Position numbers and translations under genes: made by a program. A stretch of DNA of 64,000 nt from Bordetella genomosp. 10 (GTDB lineage: Bacteria; Pseudomonadota; Gammaproteobacteria; Burkholderiales; Burkholderiaceae_B), in assembly GCF_002261225.1 (NCBI RefSeq), contig NZ_NEVM01000002.1:930001-994000 (forward strand), given 5' to 3'. Every line of letters starts with the position of its first letter. Position 1 is the first letter of the stretch. The notes under the pieces were generated by a model. The model saw nothing but the letters and a program-made list of their open reading frames with translations. It was not told the origin of the DNA and did no database searches. Shown here piece by piece: positions 7,966 to 15,947 of the stretch.

Positions 7966-8280
7966 GCGATTGTCTATCGGGTTGGCTGAAGCGGGGGATT
8001 GCCGGCGCCGGCCAAGTCTGGCGTACGGGCGCGCCGGGAGGGACCGTCCGAAGACGCGTCCTGCTTCAAAGCCACCCAGTGTAATCACGTCGCCATGCGA
8101 TGGCACGGATTGAATCGTGAAATTTGCGGAGATATTTGCGACGCGCCTGAAGCGGAAGGTATCGTGTTCGGCAGCGGAACGCTGCCGAACATCGTGTGTC
8201 ATTAGATATCCGATTTTTGCGGCCTGCCACTGTGATATGTCATAGTCGAAACCTGGATCTTGCGAACAGAGGAATGCAGC
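7966..8280. promoter_or_regulatory. Divergent intergenic region, GntR regulator / nnr
   Basis: 315 bp, AT-richer than its surroundings from about 8100 to 8260, with no supported gene. It contains the perfect palindrome at 8166-8190 and several AT-rich blocks (for example GATATTTGCG, CATTAGATATCC) suited to promoters for both flanking genes. Confidence 0.5.
8166..8190. repeat. Perfect 25-bp palindrome (11-bp arms, 3-nt centre)
   Basis: GTTCGGCAGCG (8166-8176), GAA, CGCTGCCGAAC (8180-8190). The arms are fully complementary. No T tract follows at once on either strand (a T5 run is about 25 bp further on plus), so an operator, possibly for the adjacent GntR protein, or an mRNA hairpin in the leader of nnr is more likely than a terminator. 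Confidence 0.7.
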
Positions 8281-9771
8281 ATGCACGGCGACGCGGATAT
8301 GCAGGCCTTGTTGACCCCGGATGAAATGGCGCTTGCGGACCAGGCCGCGATGGCGGCCGGCCACGACGGCGTCGGCCTGATGGAAGCCGCCGGCCTGGCG
8401 GTGGCCCGGGCGGTGCTGGCGCGCTGGCGCCGGGGCCGTGTGGTGGTGCTCTGTGGCCCGGGCAATAACGGGGGGGACGGTTTCGTGGCGGCCCGGCATC
8501 TGGCGGCCGCCGGCTGGCCGGTGGCGCTGGCGCTGCTGGGCGAGCGCGCGGCCTTGCGCGGCGACGCCGCGCATCATGCGGCGCGCTGGCAGGGCGAGAC
8601 GCTGCCGCTGGCCCCGGATGTGCTCGAAGGCGCGGCGGGCGTGGTGGATGCCTTGTTCGGCGCCGGCCTCTCGCGCGACATCGAAGGCGTGGCGCGCGAC
8701 ACGTTGGAAGCCCTCGGCGCCAGCGGCTTGCCGGTCTGCGCGGTGGACGTGCCCAGCGGCGTCGACGGCGCCAGCGGACAGGTGCGCGGCGTCGCCGCGC
8801 GGGCCGAATTCACCGTGACGTTCTTCCGCAAGAAGCCGGGGCATCTTTTGCTGCCCGGCCGCCAGTTGTGCGGCGAGCTGGTGCTGGCCGATATCGGCAT
8901 TCCGGACGACGTGCTCGCGCAGGTGCCGCCGCGCGCGCACGAGAACGATCCCGCGTTGTGGCTGGCGCGCTTTCCCTGGCCGCGCGTCGATGGACACAAA
9001 TATGCCCGCGGCCATGCATTGGTGGTGGGCGGCGCCGTCATGACGGGCGCCGCGCGCCTGTCGGCCATGGCTGCCGCGCGGGCGGGCGCGGGGCTGGTCA
9101 CGGTGGCCGCGCCCATGTCCGCGTGGCCGGTCTACGCCACCGCGCTGACCGGCATCATGGTGCAGCCGCTGGCGCACGCGGGCGCGCTGGACGAGGTCCT
9201 GGCGGACGCTCGCAAGAACGCCATCGCCATCGGTCCCGGCGCGGGCGTGACGGCGCAGACGCGGCGCCACGCGCTGTCGGCGCTGGCGACCGGACGCGCG
9301 GTGGTGCTGGACGCGGACGCCATCACCGTCTTCGCGGGGCAGGGCGAGCGCCTCTTCGACGCCATCCACGGGCCTTGCGTGATGACGCCGCACGAGGGCG
9401 AATTCGGCCGGCTCTTTCCCGGCAGCGGCAGCAAGACCGAACGCGCCCGCGCCGCCGCCGCGCGCAGCGGCGCCGTGGTCTTGCTGAAGGGACCGGACAC
9501 CGTCATCGCCGCGCCCGACGGCCGCGTCGTCATCAACGCCAACGCGCCGCCGGACCTGGCCACCGGCGGCAGCGGCGACGTGCTGACGGGCTTGATCGCC
9601 GGCCTGCTGGCGCAGGGCATGACGCCTTTCGACGCCGCCGCCTGCGCCGCCTGGCTGCACGGCGAAGCCGCCCGAACCTTCGGCCCCGGCCTGATCGCCG
9701 AGGACTTGCCCGCGCAACTGCCGACGGTCCTGCGCGCCTTGCGCACATTGTCCGGGCCGTCCGTGGATTGA
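8281..9771 (+). CDS. nnr: Bifunctional NAD(P)H-hydrate repair enzyme (epimerase plus ADP-dependent dehydratase)
   Basis: Cytosolic metabolite-repair enzyme that epimerises damaged NAD(P)HX and dehydrates the S form back to NAD(P)H using ADP. Of 496 residues, about 1-215 are the YjeF_N epimerase (GPGNNGGDGF at 59-68, AVDVPSGVDG near 155) and about 220-490 the ribokinase-like dehydratase (VLDADAI, TPHEGEFGRL, LLKGPDTVI, and ATGGSGDVLTG near 430). The ATG at 8281 is chosen because AGAGGA lies 7 nt upstream. Both domains are full length and the signature residues are intact. Confidence 0.94.
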   Translation: MHGDADMQALLTPDEMALADQAAMAAGHDGVGLMEAAGLAVARAVLARWRRGRVVVLCGPGNNGGDGFVAARHLAAAGWPVALALLGERAALRGDAAHHAARWQGETLPLAPDVLEGAAGVVDALFGAGLSRDIEGVARDTLEALGASGLPVCAVDVPSGVDGASGQVRGVAARAEFTVTFFRKKPGHLLLPGRQLCGELVLADIGIPDDVLAQVPPRAHENDPALWLARFPWPRVDGHKYARGHALVVGGAVMTGAARLSAMAAARAGAGLVTVAAPMSAWPVYATALTGIMVQPLAHAGALDEVLADARKNAIAIGPGAGVTAQTRRHALSALATGRAVVLDADAITVFAGQGERLFDAIHGPCVMTPHEGEFGRLFPGSGSKTERARAAAARSGAVVLLKGPDTVIAAPDGRVVINANAPPDLATGGSGDVLTGLIAGLLAQGMTPFDAAACAAWLHGEAARTFGPGLIAEDLPAQLPTVLRALRTLSGPSVD

Positions 9772-9951
9772 TGCGCCATGCCCCGGCGCTGCCCTGGCCA
9801 ACCGCATGGCCGGATGATCGACCCTCGGCCGTGACGGCCGCGGCGCGCCGCCATGACTCATTGAGATCCGGGAATCGAAATCGCATGACGGGTTACTGAG
9901 GGGCTCGACCGCGCCTGCCCTGGCTCCGGCAATCCGGCCAGTTTTCCGGTG

Positions 9952-9979
9952 TGTCAGATTTATTCTATAATATCTGACA
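9952..9979 (+). promoter_or_regulatory. Promoter with operator dyad for the AbiEi/AbiEii module
   Basis: A consensus -10 hexamer TATAAT (9966-9971) lies between the arms of a perfect 8-bp inverted repeat, TGTCAGAT (9952-9959) and ATCTGACA (9972-9979), 27 bp before the antitoxin start. The -35 is weak (TTTTCC near 9942). A protein bound to the dyad would cover the -10. AbiEi antitoxins of known systems repress their own promoter by binding inverted repeats, so autoregulation is a natural inference. Confidence 0.6.
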
Positions 9980-10006
9980 TCGTTTTCCATCTATTCGAGA
10001 ATCGCC

Positions 10007-10606
10007 ATGACCCTCTCTTTGCCGCAGGCCATCGTCGCCGCCGCCCAGGCCTTGCCTGAGGGCGGCGTCCTTACGCCGCGTGAATTCCTGCACTTGGGGG
10101 GCAGGGCCGCGGTCGATCAGGCATTTTCCCGGCTGGCAAGGCAAGGACGATTGCTTCGCCTGTGCCGGGGGCTATATGCCGCGCCAATGCCCGGCCGCTT
10201 CGGTTCCCGGGCCCCGGCTCCCGAAAAGGTGATGCAGGAACTCGAGCGCCGGACGGGCGAATCCCTGGTGCCGAGCGGCGCCGCGGAAGCAAATCGCCTG
10301 GGATTGAGCAGACAGATGCCGGTGCGCGAGGTCTATCTTTCCAGCGGACCGCAGCGTCGTCTGCACTTCGGCAAATCCGTGGTGCAGATTCAGCACGTCC
10401 AGCCGCAAGGACTTTTCCTGGCGAAAAACCTGGCGGGCGCGGCGGCAAGAGCCGTGAAATGGCTGGGGCCGCAACACGTGACGGAAGTCTTGCGGAAGCT
10501 GCATAAGCGCTTGCCCGGAGAAGACTGGCTGGCGCTGGTGCAAGCCCGCGGCGCCTATCCTTCCTGGATGGCCAAGGCCATAGGCAGCGAGATGGCGAAT
10601 GTCTGA
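10007..10606 (+). CDS. abiEi: Type IV toxin-antitoxin antitoxin, AbiEi/DUF6088-type
   Basis: A 199-residue protein with an N-terminal winged helix (about residues 20-60, GGVLTPREFLHLGGRAAVDQAFSRLARQGRLLRLCRGLYAAP) and a C-terminal domain of the AbiEi/DUF6088 kind (GESLVPSGAAEANRLGLSRQ ... YLSSGPQRRLHFGK). The start MTLSLPQAI is 27 bp from the promoter dyad. The 3-prime end overlaps the toxin gene by 8 bp, so translation is probably coupled. In the AbiE family the antitoxin represses the operon and counters the toxin without binding it. Local base composition is visibly less GC-rich than the flanking housekeeping genes, suggesting acquisition by transfer. Confidence 0.85.
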   Translation: MTLSLPQAIVAAAQALPEGGVLTPREFLHLGGRAAVDQAFSRLARQGRLLRLCRGLYAAPMPGRFGSRAPAPEKVMQELERRTGESLVPSGAAEANRLGLSRQMPVREVYLSSGPQRRLHFGKSVVQIQHVQPQGLFLAKNLAGAAARAVKWLGPQHVTEVLRKLHKRLPGEDWLALVQARGAYPSWMAKAIGSEMANV

Positions 10607-11630
10607 GTTCGTGCTGCATCTATCCGATGCGGACCGGCTCGAAGCGCTGCAGTTGGGCGCCCAGGAATTGGGACGTCCGGTCAATCTGTTGGAGAAGGAT
10701 CTTTGGGTAGTCTGGTGCCTGGGCGCATTGTTCGAGTCGAGCTTTGCGCCAGACCTGACCTTCAAGGGTGGGACGTCGCTGTCGAAAGCCCACAAGCTCA
10801 TCACTCGCTTCTCGGAAGACGTCGACATTACCTTCGATATCCGCAAACTTATCCCGGAGATGACGGATAAGCATGGGGAAATTCCACCCACTCAAAGCCA
10901 GCAACGCAAATGGACCGACGAGGTCAAGGCCCGCTTGCCGCGGTGGGTAGCAAAAGAGATGGCCCCTCTGCTTGAAGAGAGGCTGGCAGCGCAAGGAGTC
11001 TCGGCCGCCATTGAAGTCGACGAGGAAGCGCCGTCGAATCTTCGACTGCATTATCCTGCCGTGGCACAGGGGCCGGGTTACATAAAACCGGCTGTTCTTC
11101 TGGAATTCGGCGGCCGCTCGACCGGTGAGCCGCATCAGCCTATCGAAGTGCGGTGCGACCTGGAATCCATTTCCGATCGGCTGGGTGGCGTGAGTTTTCC
11201 TCATGCCAGGCCGTTGGTCATGAACGTCGTTCGTACGTTCTGGGAAAAGGCGACGGCCGCGCATGTCTACTGCAAGCAAAATCGGCTGCGCGGGGAAAGA
11301 TATGCGAGGCACTGGTATGACCTGGCCGCGATTTACCAGAGCATGCACTGCGATCAGGTGCTGGTTGACCGGGTGGTGGCCAAGAGGGTGGCGGATCACA
11401 AATCGATGTTTTTCGTCGAGAAGGACGCCGCCGGAATCAAGATCAATTACCACGCCGCAATAGCCGGTGCATTGCACATTGTCCCGGAAGGCGAGGGCCG
11501 GCAGACGCTTGAAGCAGACTATGCCGCAATGATGGGAGAGGGAATCTTGCCGGAAGATGCGCCGTCATTCGACGGGGTGATGGCGGTATGCGCCACGCTG
11601 CAGGACGAAGCCAACACGCTGGTTGCCTAA
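10599..11630 (+). CDS. abiEii: AbiEii/AbiGii-family nucleotidyltransferase toxin
   Basis: A 343-residue DNA-polymerase-beta-like nucleotidyltransferase (DUF1814 family). Active-site motifs are intact: FKGGTSLSKA (residues 55-64), SEDVDI with Asp74 and Asp76, EKDLWVVW at 32-39, FWEKATAAH in the middle and R-x-x-YDLAAI later. Related toxins modify tRNA acceptor ends or use GTP to stop growth during phage infection. It overlaps abiEi by 8 bp and converges on gph, overlapping its end by 4 bp. The coding sequence looks lower in GC than its neighbours. The length exceeds the about 300 residues of streptococcal AbiEii; the extra residues are mainly around 85-150. Confidence 0.88.
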   Translation: MSEFVLHLSDADRLEALQLGAQELGRPVNLLEKDLWVVWCLGALFESSFAPDLTFKGGTSLSKAHKLITRFSEDVDITFDIRKLIPEMTDKHGEIPPTQSQQRKWTDEVKARLPRWVAKEMAPLLEERLAAQGVSAAIEVDEEAPSNLRLHYPAVAQGPGYIKPAVLLEFGGRSTGEPHQPIEVRCDLESISDRLGGVSFPHARPLVMNVVRTFWEKATAAHVYCKQNRLRGERYARHWYDLAAIYQSMHCDQVLVDRVVAKRVADHKSMFFVEKDAAGIKINYHAAIAGALHIVPEGEGRQTLEADYAAMMGEGILPEDAPSFDGVMAVCATLQDEANTLVA

Positions 11631-12331
11631 TTGGTGGAGGGCCGGCCATTGAGCAACGCCACGCAGGCGTCCACCACGCCGTCGTAGCGGTGCAGCAGGA
11701 TGTCCGGCGCCAGGTCGGCGGCGGGGACTTCGGTGTAGCCGAAGCTGAACAGGATCAGCGGCGTGCCGGCCGCCCTGGCGGCGCCGGCGTCGATGTCGGC
11801 GTCGCCTATCATGACCGTGCGGGCCAGGTCGCCGCCCACGGCTTCCACGGCTTCGATCAGGTGCGCGGCATTGGGCTTGGCCGCCGTGACCGCGTCCAGG
11901 CCGACGATGCCGTCGAAGAAGCCGGCCATGTCCAGCCGGGTCAGCAGGCTGCGCGACAGCGCGGTGGGTTTGTTGGTGCAGACCACCAGCCTGGCGCCGG
12001 CGCCCCTCAGCGTTTTCAAGGTATCGATGGCGCCCGGAAACGGCCGGGTTTCATCCGCGATGTGTTCGCTGTAGTAGCTGATGAAGCGGCCGAAAAGGGC
12101 GGCGGTGCGCACGGCCGGCTCCGGCTCGCCGGCGATATCGAGGCTGCGTTGCAGCAGCCACCGGGCGCCGCGGCTGATGTAGGGACGGCCCTCGTCATAC
12201 GTCAGCGGTTCGTAGCCTTCCGCGACGAGAATGGCGTTCACGGCGCCGATCAGGTCGGGCGCGGACTCGACCAGGGTTCCATCGAGATCGAAAGCAATGG
12301 TCGCGCCATCGAGGGCGGTGAGGTCGGTCAC
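11627..12331 (-). CDS. gph: Phosphoglycolate phosphatase (HAD superfamily)
   Basis: Hydrolyses 2-phosphoglycolate formed from DNA 3-prime-end repair. HAD motifs in order: FDLDGTLVESAPDL with nucleophile Asp15 and Asp17, VVCTNKP (motif II), KPNAAHL with Lys (motif III) and MIGDADID (motif IV). The GTG at 12331 is chosen as start because AGGGAG lies 9 nt upstream; an in-frame ATG at 12376 would add 15 unconserved residues and lacks a ribosome site. With the GTG the protein is 234 residues, normal for Gph. It is not next to rpe or trpE as in many betaproteobacteria. Other HAD phosphatases are possible, though the overall pattern fits Gph well. Confidence 0.88.
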   Translation of the reverse strand: MTDLTALDGATIAFDLDGTLVESAPDLIGAVNAILVAEGYEPLTYDEGRPYISRGARWLLQRSLDIAGEPEPAVRTAALFGRFISYYSEHIADETRPFPGAIDTLKTLRGAGARLVVCTNKPTALSRSLLTRLDMAGFFDGIVGLDAVTAAKPNAAHLIEAVEAVGGDLARTVMIGDADIDAGAARAAGTPLILFSFGYTEVPAADLAPDILLHRYDGVVDACVALLNGRPSTN

Positions 12332-12464
12332 GGTAAGGGGCTCCCTGGAACAAGGAATTCGGGCTGGCGATGCCATGGCTCAATGATCGCGGGTATCCTT
12401 TGCCTATCCGTTCGTGCGCAGACCGCGTCTGCGTCCGTGCATTCTTCAGGAAGGGTGCCGCACC

Positions 12465-13250
12465 TTGCCGCCTGTCATCCTCGACTTCAATCCGTATCAT
12501 GCCCGGCTGAACGTGACGGCCGGAACCATCGGGCTGCGTGACGGCTATCGTACCCGAGTCGATGCCTACTGGCGCAAGGTGTCCGCCGGCGGCAGGTTCT
12601 TCAACGGTCCCGTTCTAGCCGCCACCGGCATGCGGATAGTCGACGGGATACTCGCCATCGACGTATTGCTGACCGATTATGCGCATTACCTCTATGCCAG
12701 GCAGGATCCGGACAAGGCATTCGACTGCCAAGCCGTCTACACCGCGGCGGTAGTCGTGACCGCGGACGATCACCTGCTTTTGGGCGAAATGGCGCGCCAC
12801 ACGTCGGCTCCCGGCCAGATCCAGTGCCCGGGCGGGAATCTGGAGATGGCGCCGGACGGCCGCATCGATCCAGCGGTCTGCTGCCTGCGCGAGGTCGAGG
12901 AGGAACTAGGCCCGGCCTTGGCGTCCGAAGTCCGTTGGCAACGTCCTTTGTGCGTCAAGCGCGGGGGAGAAAACGGGACGATAGGGCTGATGTATCTTCT
13001 TCGCCTCGAATGCGATGCTTCGCGGGCGCTCGCGATGTTCGAGGCGTATCGCGCGCATCAGGCTGGCCTTGGAGCGCGTCCGGAATTGGACAGGCTCGCC
13101 GCCGTGGAGTTGAACATGCGGGACGTCGGCAGATTCCTGCGCGAGCCGGAAAACCCGCATGTCGATTATCTGGTCCCGCTTTTATCGCAGTTCGAGCGCA
13201 TAGCCGCCGAACTGGAGAAATCGCCTATCCACGTTCCAGGCGGATTGTGA
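12465..13250 (+). CDS. Nudix hydrolase of unknown substrate
   Basis: A 261-residue protein with an N-terminal segment of about 90 residues unlike a plain Nudix enzyme, then a Nudix domain whose box (GGNLEMAPDGRIDPAVCCLR with EVEEELG behind it) has a few extra residues in the loop between the first Gly-Glu and the REVEEELG helix. The catalytic glutamates of the helix are present. The TTG at 12465 is chosen as start because AGGAAGGG precedes it by 9 nt; a GTG at 12414 is possible. The domain layout resembles eukaryotic NUDT22-like UDP-sugar hydrolases in having a large N-terminal part, but that is only suggestive. Base composition is somewhat lower in GC, like the AbiE module. Confidence 0.8.
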   Translation: MPPVILDFNPYHARLNVTAGTIGLRDGYRTRVDAYWRKVSAGGRFFNGPVLAATGMRIVDGILAIDVLLTDYAHYLYARQDPDKAFDCQAVYTAAVVVTADDHLLLGEMARHTSAPGQIQCPGGNLEMAPDGRIDPAVCCLREVEEELGPALASEVRWQRPLCVKRGGENGTIGLMYLLRLECDASRALAMFEAYRAHQAGLGARPELDRLAAVELNMRDVGRFLREPENPHVDYLVPLLSQFERIAAELEKSPIHVPGGL

Positions 13251-13311
13251 CGCGGCATGGGGGCGCATGGCGTCGACGCCGAGCCGTCCGCCGAAGCGTG
13301 CCGCCCGCGAT

Positions 13312-14418
13312 TCAATTCGTCGCGTGGCCGGCGTCGGCCTTCGGGCCGTCGTGGCGTGCGCGCGTTGCTATGTTGGTGGGCGGCTGTTCCGCGCCGCTGG
13401 GCAGCGTGGCGGACGGGGCGCGTAGCCACGCCAGTACGTCGCGCCACACGGTTTCCGCGTGCAGGTCGCGTAGCAGCATGTGGTAGCCGTCCGGGTAGAG
13501 CGCGACGCGCAACTGGGTGGTGTTTTCACGCGCTTGCAGGTGGTGCAGGGTCGCGGCCACCAGGTGCTTGGGCAGTACCTGTTCGTTCTGGCCGTACATG
13601 ACCAGGGTCGGCAGTCCGGGCGGGAGATGGTCCAGCGCGTCCTCGCCCGCGCCCATCAGGTCGACCAGGCCCTTCAGCGCATCGATGCGCGTGCGCTTGA
13701 TGATGAGGGGATCGCCGCCCAACTGGATCAACATCGGAATATTGTCCGAAGGCATGATCTTCAAGCCGCGCGGCGGCTCGACCTGCATGCCGGGGAAGGT
13801 CTGATAGCCCAGCCACAGCGTCAAGGTGTAGAAGGGATTCATCGACTGGCGCCCCCAGGTGGCGGGCGCCGACAGGATGGCGCCGGCGATCTCGCGCGCC
13901 AGCGGCGGTTCGCGGCCGGAAGGGCCGCTGCCCAGCGCCGCCGCCACCACCGCGCCGCCCATGCTTTCGCCCAGCACGTAGACCGGCACGCCGGGATGGC
14001 GCGCGCGGACCGCCGTCACCGCCGCGTTGAGATCGGCCACCATCGTGTTGGTGTCGGACCAGATGCCGGGCCGCGCCGAGGCGCCGAAGCCGCGCTGGTC
14101 GTAGGCATAGGTCGCGATGCCGTAGTAGGCCCAATACTGCGCGGGCTGGTCGAAGGCATTGGAGTAGTCGTTCATCCCATGCAGCGCGACGATGACGGCC
14201 CAGGGCTCCCGCCGATAAGGCAGCCAGGCCCGCAGCGGCAGGCGGTCGCCGTCCGGCGTGACCAGGCTGTTGCCGTCGACCGCCGGCGCGCGCACCGGCT
14301 CGCCCATGGGCTGGAAGCTCGCCGCGCATCCCCCGAGCAGTCCCGCCGCCAGCCCCGCCAGCGACAGGGCCAGCCGCGCCAGTGCGCGGCGCGGGGCGAG
14401 GGAGACGGGCGGCCTCAT
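13312..14418 (-). CDS. Lipoprotein alpha/beta hydrolase (monoacylglycerol lipase/lysophospholipase type)
   Basis: A 368-residue serine hydrolase. The N-terminus has a basic region, a hydrophobic stretch and a lipobox ending LGGC with Cys31, so the mature protein is probably membrane-anchored. The hydrolase core shows the oxyanion segment HGMNDYS (80-86), YDQRGFG (106-112), the nucleophile elbow GESMGG with Ser152, and DGYHMLLRD carrying the catalytic His near 325. The HG-x-N-x-Y pattern and YDQRGFG are typical of the Hydrolase_4/lysophospholipase group. It follows nadV with a 17-bp gap, so co-transcription with nadM-nadV is possible though functionally unexplained. Confidence 0.87.
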   Translation of the reverse strand: MRPPVSLAPRRALARLALSLAGLAAGLLGGCAASFQPMGEPVRAPAVDGNSLVTPDGDRLPLRAWLPYRREPWAVIVALHGMNDYSNAFDQPAQYWAYYGIATYAYDQRGFGASARPGIWSDTNTMVADLNAAVTAVRARHPGVPVYVLGESMGGAVVAAALGSGPSGREPPLAREIAGAILSAPATWGRQSMNPFYTLTLWLGYQTFPGMQVEPPRGLKIMPSDNIPMLIQLGGDPLIIKRTRIDALKGLVDLMGAGEDALDHLPPGLPTLVMYGQNEQVLPKHLVAATLHHLQARENTTQLRVALYPDGYHMLLRDLHAETVWRDVLAWLRAPSATLPSGAEQPPTNIATRARHDGPKADAGHATN

Positions 14419-14435
14419 GACGCTTCCATTGCCGC

Positions 14436-15872
14436 TTACAAGCGCGTGGCGCCGGCGCGCGCGCGGATGTCGGCGAAGCGCCAGTCATGCCGCAGCTTGC
14501 CGTCTTCCCACACGGTGACCATGGCGTCCACATAGCCGGGCGGCAGGCCGACGGCTTCCGCGGTCACCGTCTCGCCGGCGACGCCGGGCGGCACGGTCAC
14601 GGTGCGGAAGCTGTGGCGGTCCGGATGGAACATGAGCGCCAGGCGGCCGCGCTTGCTCTGCTTGCCCTTGTCCGTCACGGGATCCTTGTAGACGTCCACC
14701 CAGCGCCCGTCGATGCGCGCCGCCGAGCATTTCAGGGCGAACTTCTGCGTGTCGCGATTCAGTTGCTGCAGCAGCGCGCCGCCCATGCCGAAGGCGATGT
14801 TGTCGGTGGCGTAGCCGGCGCTGGTGATGCGCTCCAGGATGGCGCGGATGCTGGTGGGATTGATGCCGTCGCCCTGGATGACGCGCACGTGGTTCAGCAC
14901 CTTGTAGCCCTTGCCGTTGACGGCGTGGCCGAAGGCCTCGTCCAGCAGCTCCATGCATTGATGCACCACCGCGACCGGGTCCCCCGAATCGGGCCGGATC
15001 ACCACGGTGGCGCCGGACTCGATGACGGCTTCCTTCAGCGTCCTGCCCCAGTGTTCGCGGATGGCGTGGAAGATGTCGTAGCTGTCCGAGACCACGGCGA
15101 CGATGGATCCCGGCCTGGCGAACTGCTGGAGCATGTTGCGATAGGCGTCGACCTCGTGCTCGCGGCCCCAACTGGTGATGGTGCTGTGCTCGGCGGCGGG
15201 AATGGAAAACGCCGCCATGGGCTCCTGGTAGTAGGCCTGCGCCAGGCGCACGCCGGATATCGTGTCGGTGCCCATGAAGTTGACCAGGTGGGCCGCGCCG
15301 CCCAGCGCGGCCGATTCGGCGCTGGAGACGCCGCGCGCGCCGAAGTCGTGCAATTTGAAGGGCAACTGGCCGGCGGGGTCGTCGCTGGTGCGTTCGAGGA
15401 ACTGGCGCAGGGTCTGCTTGGCGTGCCAACTGATGGTGGCGACAGTGATCGGATACCAGATGCGCAGCAGCATGGTCTCCAGGTAGGAGGGCACCCAGAA
15501 GGCGGCGGGATCCGTCGATTCTATGGTCATCAGCGCGTTGTGCGTGGGCACCACCGTGCCCTCGGGCACCGCGCGGATGCGGACGGGCAGGAAGCCGCCG
15601 TGGCGGTCGACCACGTCGCGCCAGCCGGCCTCGTTGAACGGCTCGCCGTGCGCCTGGAAGAAGTCGCGCGCCTCGTCGACGTCGGCATGCGTGACTGGCT
15701 TGGCCAGGTATTCCTTGAGCAGGGCCTGCAGCCCGAAGAATACGGTGCGGTCATAGATGCCGCCGCGCGACTCCACGTAGAAGAACGTGGCGTCGGTGCC
15801 GGGCGGGTATTGCAGCCAGTGGCTGGCCTTGTAGCTGTCGGTGTTGAGCAGCAGGTTGTCGAGGCATTTCAT
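14436..15872 (-). CDS. nadV: Nicotinamide phosphoribosyltransferase
   Basis: Makes nicotinamide mononucleotide from nicotinamide and PRPP, the first step of the two-step NAD salvage route. The 478 residues match NAMPT/NadV length. Signatures include NTDSYKASHW near the N-terminus, HDFGARGVSS, the RPDSGDP block near 292-298 that binds the ribose phosphate, and VIQGDGIN near 330. It is the second gene of an operon with nadM (75-bp gap holding a hairpin). The pair gives a deamidation-free path from nicotinamide to NAD, a module seen in some proteobacteria and in phages. Confidence 0.93.
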   Translation of the reverse strand: MKCLDNLLLNTDSYKASHWLQYPPGTDATFFYVESRGGIYDRTVFFGLQALLKEYLAKPVTHADVDEARDFFQAHGEPFNEAGWRDVVDRHGGFLPVRIRAVPEGTVVPTHNALMTIESTDPAAFWVPSYLETMLLRIWYPITVATISWHAKQTLRQFLERTSDDPAGQLPFKLHDFGARGVSSAESAALGGAAHLVNFMGTDTISGVRLAQAYYQEPMAAFSIPAAEHSTITSWGREHEVDAYRNMLQQFARPGSIVAVVSDSYDIFHAIREHWGRTLKEAVIESGATVVIRPDSGDPVAVVHQCMELLDEAFGHAVNGKGYKVLNHVRVIQGDGINPTSIRAILERITSAGYATDNIAFGMGGALLQQLNRDTQKFALKCSAARIDGRWVDVYKDPVTDKGKQSKRGRLALMFHPDRHSFRTVTVPPGVAGETVTAEAVGLPPGYVDAMVTVWEDGKLRHDWRFADIRARAGATRL

Positions 15873-15900
15873 GACGGAAGCTCCTTCTCGTCGTTGTGAA

Positions 15901-15921
15901 GCCGGCGGTCTATCCGCCGGC
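15901..15921 (-). other. Intercistronic hairpin between nadM and nadV
   Basis: GCCGGCGG (15901-15908), loop TCTAT, CCGCCGGC (15914-15921): a perfect 8-bp GC stem in the 75-bp nadM-nadV gap. It lacks a T tract, so it more likely stabilises or partly attenuates the message than ends it. Confidence 0.5.
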
Positions 15922-15947
15922 GGCCGGGCGCGGCCCTTCGTTCAGGA

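Noticed and set aside
7057..9990. 977-residue open frame on minus that would join the GntR regulator to a long upstream extension
   Set aside because: The extension lies antisense to nnr and has no pattern; the GntR protein begins cleanly at 7965.
10007..13250. Genomic island with integrase or att sites
   Set aside because: Base composition hints at transfer, but no integrase, transposase, tRNA target or flanking direct repeat was seen.
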